A stretch of DNA of 10,107 nucleotides, taken from positions 1 through 10,107 of the forward strand of contig CALCYT010000037.1 in the NCBI GenBank assembly GCA_937906455.1. Direction: 5' to 3'. The position numbers were made by a program, and so were the translations under genes. This document shows positions 1-6,227 of this stretch, one piece after another. Every line of letters starts with the position of its first letter. Positions within the stretch are counted from its first letter, which is position 1. Origin of the DNA: an uncultured Bacteroidales bacterium. GTDB lineage: Bacteria > Bacteroidota > Bacteroidia > Bacteroidales > F082. Below the pieces are notes generated by a model. That model did no database searches. It saw nothing but the letters and a program-made list of their open reading frames with translations, and had not been told where the DNA came from.

Positions 1-50
1 ACGAAAACCACCTTAACCTCAACTATCAGTGGTTCAAACTTCGGGACGCA

Positions 51-1784
51 TTATAGTCTGCCCGATCCAAGAAATCCAACCATTCCAATATTAGGGTCAT
101 CGGATGTTAGTTTTTGACCCCAACATGGTAAAGTGTAATCCATCTTGCCAGTTAAGCAAGCATAGCTCATGCAGAACTGGTTCATGGTGTTTCCATTGTC
201 AAGATTAGTTGGCAAGTCATATAAGTTTTGCCAACCGTTATAGCTTCCATGTGTGTAAATTGTAAAGTAAGGGGTGCCATCGTTGAGCATGGATAATACT
301 TTTGTTTTGTATGTGGTCAAATTATCTATCCATCGATTTGCTATGGTTAATGTTTGGTGGTTACCTAAAAAACTTTGGATATGAGGATATAAACTGTTTT
401 CAAAATAGCCGTTAAATTCTTGATACACTATGTCATTTGCAGCGTTAACAATTTTACTCTTAACAGGTCTATACTCTCTTTCACGTTTTATGGTTTTATT
501 TACAATGTTGCGAAGTTGACTTTCATTTTCAACGCAAAAACGTCCGATGAATAGGTCTCCTACTTTGTCATAAATATTTTGACTGTTATGGGTGATACAA
601 CTGAACCAATAATCTGATGGATATAACTCTTTGGGATAATTATCAAAGTTTTGTTTTACACCATGACTATAGGCAGTGGGGACGAAACCATGGTACGCTG
701 GATTGTATTGAGTTTCGCTGTTTCTGACAGGTGGCTTGCCGACCAAGAGGACATAGCCTAAATGTCCGTCTATTGTGTTGTTGGCATTGCATCCATCATA
801 CACCGCTTTAATACAGGAGCGCATCATCCCTTCCCATTTGTAGAGAGGGTCGTTATAGGAAAATCCAACCTGAAGAATATTGTCCAATTTAAGTATAGCC
901 ACATCAAATCCATTGTAATATGCTCTGTGTTGCGCAATTCGCATTAATTCACTGGATGGTGCCCCGTTTTCAATAAACTGGTCGGCACAAATAATAAGAT
1001 AGTCGGCTTGTATGTTGCCTGCTTGGAGTGGAGTCTGTAATTCAATATAACTCACGCTTCCTCCCCCAAGTCGCATATCGTTTTCTTCAGCAGTCTTGTT
1101 TGTCGATGTGTAGTTTAGCATGGTATTTGCGGCTACATTGTTGAAAATGCCCAAGTTTGACGATGTTGAACCTGTTGCATTTGTGAGATTTAGTGTTATT
1201 TCCAACTCGGTGGCAACATAGAGCTTTTGGGTTACAGGATTGTAACGAAATGGCGACACCTCAACTTCTATATATTTTTGGTTGCGAAAATATCCAATTT
1301 CGCTGTTTAGCACATTATTGTATGGAGAGAGTGTATCTCGCTCATATCCAACAACATCTTTACTAAATAATTCTGTTACAACACATGTACTGTCCGGGTT
1401 GGTTATGACTTGGTAGTCAGGGACGGGATATATATTGTAATTATCAAAAACACTTTCTTGGATGATTTGATATGTTATGTTTACATTGTCACATTCTGGA
1501 ATCGCAATTATCTGGTGAATTAGTGGCAATTCCGGGAAGCCAGTTGTTTGGCTTCGTCCAGCTCCTGGAATCATAAGCCGTTGGTATGTTTCGTTTTTTG
1601 CTGTGAGCGTTTTTGAGTAAAACCCATGTGTGTCAAATTTCACTTTGATAGTTTGGCTGTTACTTTCAGTTACATATGCACTTATTTCTTCTGGGGAGGA
1701 ACTGTTGATGACTACCCACGTTTGAGATTGAACGGAATATATTATTCCGTATAAAATGATGATTAATGAGGTAATCTTTTTCAT
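51..1784 (-). CDS. Gingipain-like C25 cysteine peptidase, C-terminally truncated
   Basis: Secreted cysteine peptidase of family C25 (gingipain clan), expected to act at or outside the cell surface. Residues 1-20 are a signal peptide ending SVQSQ. Residues 65-95 contain YQRLMIPGAGRS and GFPELPLIHQIIAIP, which resemble the gingipain propeptide. The catalytic domain begins near ADYLIICADQF and includes GDLFIGRF. The likely catalytic pair is His512 (YTHGS) and Cys543 (SYACLTGKM), 31 residues apart, close to the spacing in RgpB. Only 34 residues follow Cys543. Family members normally continue with the rest of the catalytic domain, an Ig-like domain and, in T9SS substrates, a sorting domain. Another frame just past the TAA reads YNASRSLNH, which would fit the expected continuation, so a frameshift near 51-56 is likely. 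The ATG at 1784 is followed by a good signal peptide. The family call is firm; whether the product is functional is doubtful. Confidence 0.85.
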   Translation of the reverse strand: MKKITSLIIILYGIIYSVQSQTWVVINSSSPEEISAYVTESNSQTIKVKFDTHGFYSKTLTAKNETYQRLMIPGAGRSQTTGFPELPLIHQIIAIPECDNVNITYQIIQESVFDNYNIYPVPDYQVITNPDSTCVVTELFSKDVVGYERDTLSPYNNVLNSEIGYFRNQKYIEVEVSPFRYNPVTQKLYVATELEITLNLTNATGSTSSNLGIFNNVAANTMLNYTSTNKTAEENDMRLGGGSVSYIELQTPLQAGNIQADYLIICADQFIENGAPSSELMRIAQHRAYYNGFDVAILKLDNILQVGFSYNDPLYKWEGMMRSCIKAVYDGCNANNTIDGHLGYVLLVGKPPVRNSETQYNPAYHGFVPTAYSHGVKQNFDNYPKELYPSDYWFSCITHNSQNIYDKVGDLFIGRFCVENESQLRNIVNKTIKREREYRPVKSKIVNAANDIVYQEFNGYFENSLYPHIQSFLGNHQTLTIANRWIDNLTTYKTKVLSMLNDGTPYFTIYTHGSYNGWQNLYDLPTNLDNGNTMNQFCMSYACLTGKMDYTLPCWGQKLTSDDPNIGMVGFLGSGRL

Positions 1785-1816
1785 AGCTTTAAATTTTTAA
1801 GTTTAAATGGAGTTAA

Positions 1817-1854
1817 TATCCTTGCAAAGTTACAAAAGATTTTTTGCAAGGATA
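1817..1854. promoter_or_regulatory. 12-bp perfect inverted repeat, candidate operator
   Basis: TATCCTTGCAAA at 1817-1828 is the exact reverse complement of TTTGCAAGGATA at 1843-1854, with a 14-bp spacer. It lies between the peptidase start (1784) and the end of the lipoprotein gene (1897), and the left arm overlaps the minus-strand -7 box. This fits a regulator site over the promoter. It could instead fold as a 12-bp hairpin ending transcription from the upstream lipoprotein gene, although no T-tract follows on the minus strand. Confidence 0.55.
1825..1832 (-). promoter_or_regulatory. Bacteroidota -7 box TAACTTTG for the C25 gene
   Basis: On the minus strand the sequence TAACTTTG matches the Bacteroidota -7 consensus TAnnTTTG and is followed by CA. 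It sits about 40 bases upstream of the peptidase ATG, a sensible leader length. A TTG lies 14 bp upstream, closer than usual for the -33 element, so the -33 assignment is weak. Confidence 0.6.
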
Positions 1855-1896
1855 ACATTATTTTTCGAGAAAAAGAACGGTTTTATAATTTTTATT

Positions 1897-3285
1897 TTAC
1901 CAAACCACCCAATCTTCATTAACCAGATAAACCTTGTCATAGACTTTCGGAAGATGAATCGTCCAAATCAGACTGCCGGAGCTGTCGATGAGGCTCAGCT
2001 TTCTGTCCTTTTTCCAGTAATAAGATAGGAGAAAATCGCCGTCTGATTTTTGAACGGCATCGGCGAGGATATAATCGGACTCCGCTATGCCGTGTCTCAA
2101 GTCGAAATGGGCATTGTCATTCGAAAACGGCAACTCTATTTGCTTTCCGTTCTCATAATTGGTTATAACAGGCGCCGCATTGAAATAGGCGTTCCGGCTG
2201 TCGATTTCTATAAGACAAAGACTTGTTCCAAGGCCATGTTTTTCGTTAAATTCAGGAATAAAAGCGTTGTCAATCAACGACTTGAACTTGATTTCGCCAT
2301 CACGTCGCTCCATTCGGCAAAGGATACGCTTTTCGCTTTTTTCCTTTTGCGAGACGCTCAAAACGATATTGTCCCAGTCTTTGATTAAAAACATGCAGTT
2401 CTGCCAGGCATTTATACTGAAATCGTCGAATCTCAACGAGTCGCGGAAGCGCAAAGGATAAACATCTTTGATTTCCAGATTCTTATCCAGCCCGACGATG
2501 GCCGTCTCATTCAAAATCGTTACAGTCGAGTCCTGATGCTCCTCGTTGAAATACGTATCCGTGTGATTCACATTGACAAGCAGAAACAAGGAGTCGTGAA
2601 AAACGCAGCCGTTGTCGATTTTTATCTTGCCGAAATCCGGAATATACGGACTGATTTGGTCGGAATATCTTCGAACCTCTCTCAAAGTCTTCTTATCGCC
2701 GAAAATATCAAGATATAGTTTTTCAAGATTTGTTTTCGAGAAATCCTGACTGGCAACATGTTTGAAGTCTCTGTCGAAAAGATGCAATTCATGATAGGTA
2801 AAATCCATAAACAAATAGTTGTCGTTCAATGAGATACATCTGTTGCTGGCTGACAAGACTATGTCTTCGGGCAGTTTGACGACTTTATCTTCGAAAGCGT
2901 TTTCATGCTGAAGCATTTTTAAGACAGGAATCCATTTCTTGCTTTGATTAAGTTCGGCGTCAAAGACAAGTTCGCCGTCTTTGTAAAGATACAGCCAAGG
3001 AAAGATGTTGTGTGTCAATGAATCGAACATCGAATCATCGCAAATGATGTCGTAGCTGCGGCTGATTTTCAGGAATTTTTCTGAAAACTTTTGCGCCTCG
3101 TTAGAGTTTGTTGTCTGAAACAGCAGACGCAGTCTGCAATCCTCGCTGATGCTGTCGAGGAAGCGGTATTCGTTGTAGCAGTTAGGGCACAGGTTAGTGT
3201 TGGCTGTGACGATGACCTCGATGTCCTGTTTATGCGAACAGGCCATTAAGCCTAAGAGAATAGAGAATAAAAAGAGTTTTTTCAT
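1897..3285 (-). CDS. Lipoprotein, thioredoxin-like N-terminus plus beta-propeller-like region
   Basis: Predicted outer-envelope lipoprotein of 462 residues. The lipobox is LGLMAC with Cys16 as lipidation site. Residues 20-130 look like a thioredoxin fold: a beta strand (IEVIVTAN), a CPNC active-site motif at Cys33-Cys36, and FPWLYLYKDGELVF, which resembles the thioredoxin cis-proline strand. The remaining 330 residues are strand-rich repeats without enzyme motifs, resembling the 6-bladed beta-propeller lipoproteins common in Bacteroidales. I infer that fold and do not see a diagnostic motif. The ATG at 3285 is preferred because MKK plus signal peptide begins there; an in-frame ATG at 3309 would add MVKFKLSN in front. 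It starts 76 bp after the DUF1573 gene and may be the last gene of that operon. Its first part is duplicated at 7667-7916. By eye it is less AT-rich than the three genes upstream. Confidence 0.8.
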   Translation of the reverse strand: MKKLFLFSILLGLMACSHKQDIEVIVTANTNLCPNCYNEYRFLDSISEDCRLRLLFQTTNSNEAQKFSEKFLKISRSYDIICDDSMFDSLTHNIFPWLYLYKDGELVFDAELNQSKKWIPVLKMLQHENAFEDKVVKLPEDIVLSASNRCISLNDNYLFMDFTYHELHLFDRDFKHVASQDFSKTNLEKLYLDIFGDKKTLREVRRYSDQISPYIPDFGKIKIDNGCVFHDSLFLLVNVNHTDTYFNEEHQDSTVTILNETAIVGLDKNLEIKDVYPLRFRDSLRFDDFSINAWQNCMFLIKDWDNIVLSVSQKEKSEKRILCRMERRDGEIKFKSLIDNAFIPEFNEKHGLGTSLCLIEIDSRNAYFNAAPVITNYENGKQIELPFSNDNAHFDLRHGIAESDYILADAVQKSDGDFLLSYYWKKDRKLSLIDSSGSLIWTIHLPKVYDKVYLVNEDWVVW

Positions 3286-3333
3286 GTTTGATAATTTGAA
3301 TTTGACCATAATTTTGAATTTTTAATTGCGCCT
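3084..3333. repeat. 250-bp direct repeat, copy A
   Basis: Base-by-base reading shows this stretch identical to 7667-7916 with no gaps (offset 4583). It covers the first 67 or so codons of the lipoprotein gene plus 48 bases of leader. Copy A is joined to the complete lipoprotein gene, while copy C is cut off. The flanks differ: beyond 3333 comes ACTCTATTTTTGC here, but a minisatellite at copy C. Confidence 0.93.
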
Positions 3334-3358
3334 ACTCTATTTTTGCTTTTCGGCATCC
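3260..3358. repeat. 99-bp leader repeat shared with 5931-6029
   Basis: This stretch matches 5931-6029 without a mismatch (offset 2671). It contains the first codons of the lipoprotein, its AT-rich leader and the adjoining ACTCTATTTTTGCTTTTCGG, which copy C lacks. It overlaps the 250-bp repeat, so the leader part is present at A, B and C. Confidence 0.92.
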
Positions 3359-3361
3359 ACA

Positions 3362-3751
3362 TCATTCTTTCTTTACCACTCCGTTTATTCTTAATATTGT
3401 TTTTTCATTATCTGTCGAGTTCGATTTCACAACAATTACTTTTGAAAAGCTTCCGATCTTTTCTGTGTTGTATTTGATTTTTATCTCACCTTTCTTGTTT
3501 GGAAGAATGGGTTCTTTCGGCCAAGACGGGACAGTGCAGCCACATGATGAGAATGCCGATATAATAATCAAAGGCTCATCGCCTGTGTTTTCAAATTCAA
3601 AAAAACATTCACCAGAAGAACCCCTGGAGATTGTGTCATAGTTATATATTTTGTCATTAAAATGTATTAATGGCCCATTTTTCTCAGCTTTTTGAGCTAT
3701 TGCATTCATTGCAAACAATGTTGTTAATAATAACGATATGTATGTTTTCAT
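3362..3751 (-). CDS. DUF1573 domain protein, exported
   Basis: A 129-residue periplasmic or surface protein. Residues 1-19 are a Sec signal peptide (MKTYISLLLTTLFAMNAIAQ) without a lipobox. The rest is one DUF1573 domain with an Ig-like strand pattern: FFEFENTGDEPLIII, then SSCGCTVPSWP, then a KGEIKIKYNT strand and a terminal ILRINGVV strand. The SCGCT motif is typical of the family, whose biochemical role is unknown. The ATG at 3751 lies 3 bp after the stop of the TlpA-like gene, so the two are almost certainly cotranscribed. The family call is secure. A link to thiol chemistry rests on its neighbours and its paired cysteines and is only inference. Confidence 0.88.
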   Translation of the reverse strand: MKTYISLLLTTLFAMNAIAQKAEKNGPLIHFNDKIYNYDTISRGSSGECFFEFENTGDEPLIIISAFSSCGCTVPSWPKEPILPNKKGEIKIKYNTEKIGSFSKVIVVKSNSTDNEKTILRINGVVKKE

Positions 3752-3754
3752 TTT

Positions 3755-4987
3755 TTATCTTTTTAAGTTGGACTCATATTCTCTTTTTGCTTCAAGCAAT
3801 TTTGCATAGTCGCCTAAATCGTCTGATTCATAAAGAACATCATTTGATGGAGAAAGAAGATAATAATACCCTAAATATGGAATCTTAATAAATTGCCGCA
3901 TTCCTTTAGCATAATACATGATATCTTTTGTTTTTGTATTATTAGCAATTTTAAGAATCAATTCTTTGTTATCTGACAAATAATTTATTGCCATAATTTT
4001 GATACCTTCATTTTCAATAATACGATAACCCAAAGAATCTGTTTGTATTTTGTATTTTTGAAGATTTTTAAGGCATGGAGAACAATTAAAACTCCAAAAA
4101 TTCAGCAAAACAAAACAATGTTCAGTTTTAATACATGTTGTGTCACCGTTTAAGTTGATAATGGGAAAATTCAGTAAATCATCACCTATAGTGTCAATCC
4201 GAGTGTCTTTTAAACTATATGGTGTAAAGAATTCAGTATGTCGAGTAAAATTCCTATATTGTGGACTGTTAAAATCGAATGTTGAATCAAAAAAACAGGT
4301 TTTATCATCGGTATTTATATTTTCAATGTGATATGTAATCAATTCGTCAAAAGTGTTATTTGATATGTTGTAGGCAATGACACTGTCAATTTGTGATGTT
4401 TTTTGATTAATCCAAGTTTTACATTCGTATTGTAATGGTATGTCAAAAGAGCCAGTAATATGGTTTTTTATGTATTTAGTGGGCGATTGTCCGGTATAAC
4501 ATTTTTGTTTTCCTTTGTCTGACTGTATGGTTTGAACATTATTAATGATGGGTTTATTAATGCAAAAATTTGATGGAAAGTTTGCAAAATAATAGGGCAT
4601 AAACTCAAATGCCATAGTGTATAGTTGCGCTTTATAAAAATCATAATATTTGGACTTGTCGTCTTTCCTATTCAAAAAACAGGTCAATTCCTGATTTTGA
4701 AAATTTACCATTTCGATACTTTTAGGACTCACTCTGTATATTGTCATAGTTGACGAGTCGTTTACAATGAAATAAGGTAGTACATTGTCGTAACGCATAA
4801 AAATATTATAACATACAGTATAGTCGAGCTTTTCATCTAAATAGGATGTTTTTTCAATGTCAAAATTTATCCACATTGTATTATTTGTGGCTTTTTGGGC
4901 AGATTTATAATAATCTGTGTTGGCAGACGGTAAATGGCAAGCCGTCAATAGCAACAACATACAAACAAAAACAACGAGCTTATTCAT
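3755..4987 (-). CDS. TlpA-like thioredoxin-domain lipoprotein
   Basis: A 410-residue lipoprotein; the lipobox is LLTAC with Cys17. Residues 20-265 have no motif I recognise and are strand-rich with many aromatic residues. The last 130 residues form a thioredoxin/TlpA-like domain: FVLLNFWSFNCSPC with the active-site pair Cys302-Cys305, a following helix LKNLQKYK, IKIMAINYLSD, and a probable cis-proline at Pro370 in FIKIPYLGYYYLL. Such domains reduce or isomerise disulfides outside the cytoplasm. Start: the open frame extends to a TTG at 4999, but the ATG at 4987 directly precedes the signal peptide and is preferred. It lies 15 bp after the stop of the cysteine-rich gene and 3 bp before the DUF1573 gene, in one operon. 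Notably AT-rich. Confidence 0.85.
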   Translation of the reverse strand: MNKLVVFVCMLLLLTACHLPSANTDYYKSAQKATNNTMWINFDIEKTSYLDEKLDYTVCYNIFMRYDNVLPYFIVNDSSTMTIYRVSPKSIEMVNFQNQELTCFLNRKDDKSKYYDFYKAQLYTMAFEFMPYYFANFPSNFCINKPIINNVQTIQSDKGKQKCYTGQSPTKYIKNHITGSFDIPLQYECKTWINQKTSQIDSVIAYNISNNTFDELITYHIENINTDDKTCFFDSTFDFNSPQYRNFTRHTEFFTPYSLKDTRIDTIGDDLLNFPIINLNGDTTCIKTEHCFVLLNFWSFNCSPCLKNLQKYKIQTDSLGYRIIENEGIKIMAINYLSDNKELILKIANNTKTKDIMYYAKGMRQFIKIPYLGYYYLLSPSNDVLYESDDLGDYAKLLEAKREYESNLKR

Positions 4988-5002
4988 GGTATAAATCAAT
5001 AA

Positions 5003-5746
5003 TCAAACAACCATACTTAGCAGTGTCACTGCAATGCTTATTACGGTCCACCATGGGAAGTCGTTACCTCCACCAGAAATACTTGTTTCACACCAATGTT
5101 GTTCATCAACGATATGACAAGGGGAACATCCTAGTGCAACACTTTGATCTAACGGGACGCATGTTCCGACATTGCAATTATGCCCTGTACATGTAACGAC
5201 CCATTTATTAGAAGCATAACAGGCTAAACTGTCATTTATGATACTTATACCTGTAAGTTCGTTGTTTTCGATTATGAATAAGTATTTATCATTGTTAGAA
5301 TAATATGTAAAACTATAATTGCCATCAACAACATCATTATTCATATAATAATAAATACTATCGTTGCTTATCTCTATGATAATAAAGTCATTATACAACA
5401 ATACAGTTGTCGCGGTCTCTTCTTCTGTGTCAATAAAAGTAAATCTCAATCCATATTTGCTATAGTTGGTAGTGTCTGCCTCGACAATGTCTATTGACTC
5501 AATGATAATGTTATTGTTTTTATTATCATAAAACGAGCTGATTTCTTTTTGTAAATCATCTGTAGAGATATTATAATGAAACTCACCCGTCAACATACTT
5601 TTTGATGCTATTGGTGCCGTTTTGATGTGATTAATGGTCGGCACAGGATTAATGGAATGGTCGCTTTTACAAGCACTGAATGTTACAACTCCAATTGCCA
5701 CCATGATTAAAGCTGTTAATACAGCAAATGTTCTTTTCTTGTTCAT
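5003..5746 (-). CDS. Cysteine-rich lipoprotein-like protein with hydrophobic C-terminus
   Basis: I do not recognise the family. The 247 residues begin with a basic, hydrophobic signal sequence ending FSAC, a slightly unusual lipobox (Cys26). Residues 30-175 are acidic, rich in Asn, Ile and Tyr, and probably all-beta. A cysteine cluster follows: Cys176, 186, 191, 196, 207, 210 and 219. It includes GCSPCHI, which matches CxxC and formally CxxCH. Then come a SGGGND linker and a hydrophobic stretch at 230-247 running to the last residue with no basic tail. It is the first gene of a tight operon with a TlpA-like lipoprotein and DUF1573, so it may be the substrate or partner of those thiol proteins. 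The arrangement recalls Bacteroidales operons in which small Cys-rich exported peptides sit beside thioredoxin and propeller lipoproteins, but I see no NVEALA motif. Confidence 0.72.
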   Translation of the reverse strand: MNKKRTFAVLTALIMVAIGVVTFSACKSDHSINPVPTINHIKTAPIASKSMLTGEFHYNISTDDLQKEISSFYDNKNNNIIIESIDIVEADTTNYSKYGLRFTFIDTEEETATTVLLYNDFIIIEISNDSIYYYMNNDVVDGNYSFTYYSNNDKYLFIIENNELTGISIINDSLACYASNKWVVTCTGHNCNVGTCVPLDQSVALGCSPCHIVDEQHWCETSISGGGNDFPWWTVISIAVTLLSMVV

Positions 5747-5833
5747 AATGTTACTTTTTTAAATGTTATTAAATTGTTTGATGTTATAATTTTTTAGTTA
5801 TTCGACACCTATTATATACTCCGTGTTATCTCC

Positions 5834-5864
5834 TTTGACCATGATTTTGAATTTTTAACTGCAA
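5834..5864. repeat. Diverged leader repeat, copy D
   Basis: TTTGACCATGATTTTGAATT and the next 11 bases match 7884-7914 with four substitutions and no gaps (offset 2050). As at copy C, CTTTTTAGC and the 9-bp array follow directly. From 5865 to 5903 the two loci are identical, so leader plus array start behave as one 70-bp unit present twice. Confidence 0.8.
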
Positions 5865-5873
5865 CTTTTTAGC

Positions 5874-5927
5874 GGCGTTAAGGGCGTTAAGGGCATTAAG
5901 GGCATTAAGGGCATTAATGGCGTTAAG
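5874..5927. repeat. 9-bp minisatellite, six units
   Basis: Six tandem units of consensus GGCRTTAAK, in order: GGCGTTAAG twice, GGCATTAAG twice, GGCATTAAT, GGCGTTAAG. A partial unit GGCAT merges at 5931 into the leader copy B. It is the same array family as the 18-unit array at 7924-8085. Short perfect tandem units suggest change in copy number by replication slippage. Confidence 0.9.
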
Positions 5928-5930
5928 GGC

Positions 5931-6029
5931 ATAGAGAATAAAAAGAGTTTTTTCATGTTTGATAATTTGAATTTGACCATAATTTTGAATTTTTAATTGC
6001 GCCTACTCTATTTTTGCTTTTCGGCATCC
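5931..6029. repeat. 99-bp leader repeat, copy B
   Basis: Identical to 3260-3358. It keeps the start of the lipoprotein reading frame on the minus strand (ATG at 5956), but the frame runs straight into the minisatellite, so no gene follows. The plus-strand TATTTTTG box at its right end points toward the regulator gene at 6228. Confidence 0.9.
5984..6016 (+). promoter_or_regulatory. Candidate promoter inside leader repeat B
   Basis: On the plus strand TTTG at 5984-5987 and TATTTTTG at 6009-6016 match the Bacteroidota -33 and -7 elements with a 21-bp spacer. It would give the regulator gene at 6228 a leader of about 200 bases. The same pair occurs at copy A (3313-3345), where it would run antisense into the DUF1573 gene. 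AT-rich sequence makes chance matches likely. Confidence 0.35.
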
Positions 6030-6070
6030 GCTGTCAAGTGCAAAATTGTTTAAATTATTTCTGAAAACTG

Positions 6071-6191
6071 TGGAATTGTATTGGAATTTTACTGGAATTT
6101 TTATAAATTCTTATTTTGTAAATCATTGAAATACAATAATATACAAATAACACTAAATGGAAGTGCAAAAAACAGTGGAATTTTATTGGAA
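6071..6191. repeat. TGGAA direct repeats with 11-bp spacing
   Basis: TGGAA starts at 6071, 6082 and 6093, exactly 11 bp apart, in the context TGGAATTKTAY. A second pair occurs at 6176 and 6187, again 11 bp apart, and a single copy at 6158. AAGTGCAAAA precedes both groups (6036 and 6162), so they look like two related modules. Spacing near one helical turn, immediately upstream of a regulator gene, suggests binding sites for a protein that binds in tandem. Autoregulation is a guess. Confidence 0.55.
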
Positions 6192-6217
6192 AAGGTCAAA
6201 AAAAATGACTACTTTTG
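6186..6217 (+). promoter_or_regulatory. Candidate -33/-7 promoter for the HTH gene
   Basis: TACTTTTG at 6210-6217 matches TAnnTTTG and is followed by CA. A TTG at 6186-6188 lies 21 bp upstream and could be the -33 element; it overlaps the last TGGAA repeat. The box ends only 10 bases before the ATG at 6228, so the transcript would have almost no leader. Confidence 0.5.
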
Positions 6218-6227
6218 CAAAAAAAAC

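Larger units (their letters stand above)
5747..6227. other. Gene-free, repeat-rich intergenic region
   Basis: About 480 bases between divergently transcribed genes (minus start at 5746, plus start at 6228) with no credible coding sequence. It contains an AT-rich leader for the cysteine-rich gene (5747-5833), a diverged copy of the lipoprotein leader (5834-5864), a six-unit 9-bp minisatellite (5874-5927), a 99-bp leader copy (5931-6029) and TGGAA repeats (6071-6191). A plus-strand frame open from 6081 is not convincing as protein upstream of the ATG at 6228. No clear TAnnTTTG box was found for the minus-strand operon. Confidence 0.75.

Noticed and set aside
1807..2718. Plus-strand open frames opposite the lipoprotein gene
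   Set aside because: They are shadows of the minus-strand gene, with no initiation signals or recognisable domains.
3286..3309. Lipoprotein start at 3309 (MVKFKLSN extension)
   Set aside because: The added residues come from the repeated leader and would place a charged stretch before a normal signal peptide; the ATG at 3285 gives a standard lipoprotein start.
5100..5200. c-type cytochrome from the CSPCH motif in the cysteine-rich protein
   Set aside because: A single CxxCH inside a cluster of seven cysteines, without other haem-protein features, is not enough.
5747..5833. Sigma-70-like TATAAT promoter for the cysteine-rich operon
   Set aside because: A TATAAT occurs on the minus strand, but Bacteroidota promoters use TAnnTTTG and the region is AT-rich, so a chance match is likely.
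6081..6227. Longer start of the HTH protein at 6081
   Set aside because: The extra 49 residues come from the TGGAA repeats and AT-rich DNA, have no homology I recognise and would begin at TTG; the ATG at 6228 follows a -7 box.
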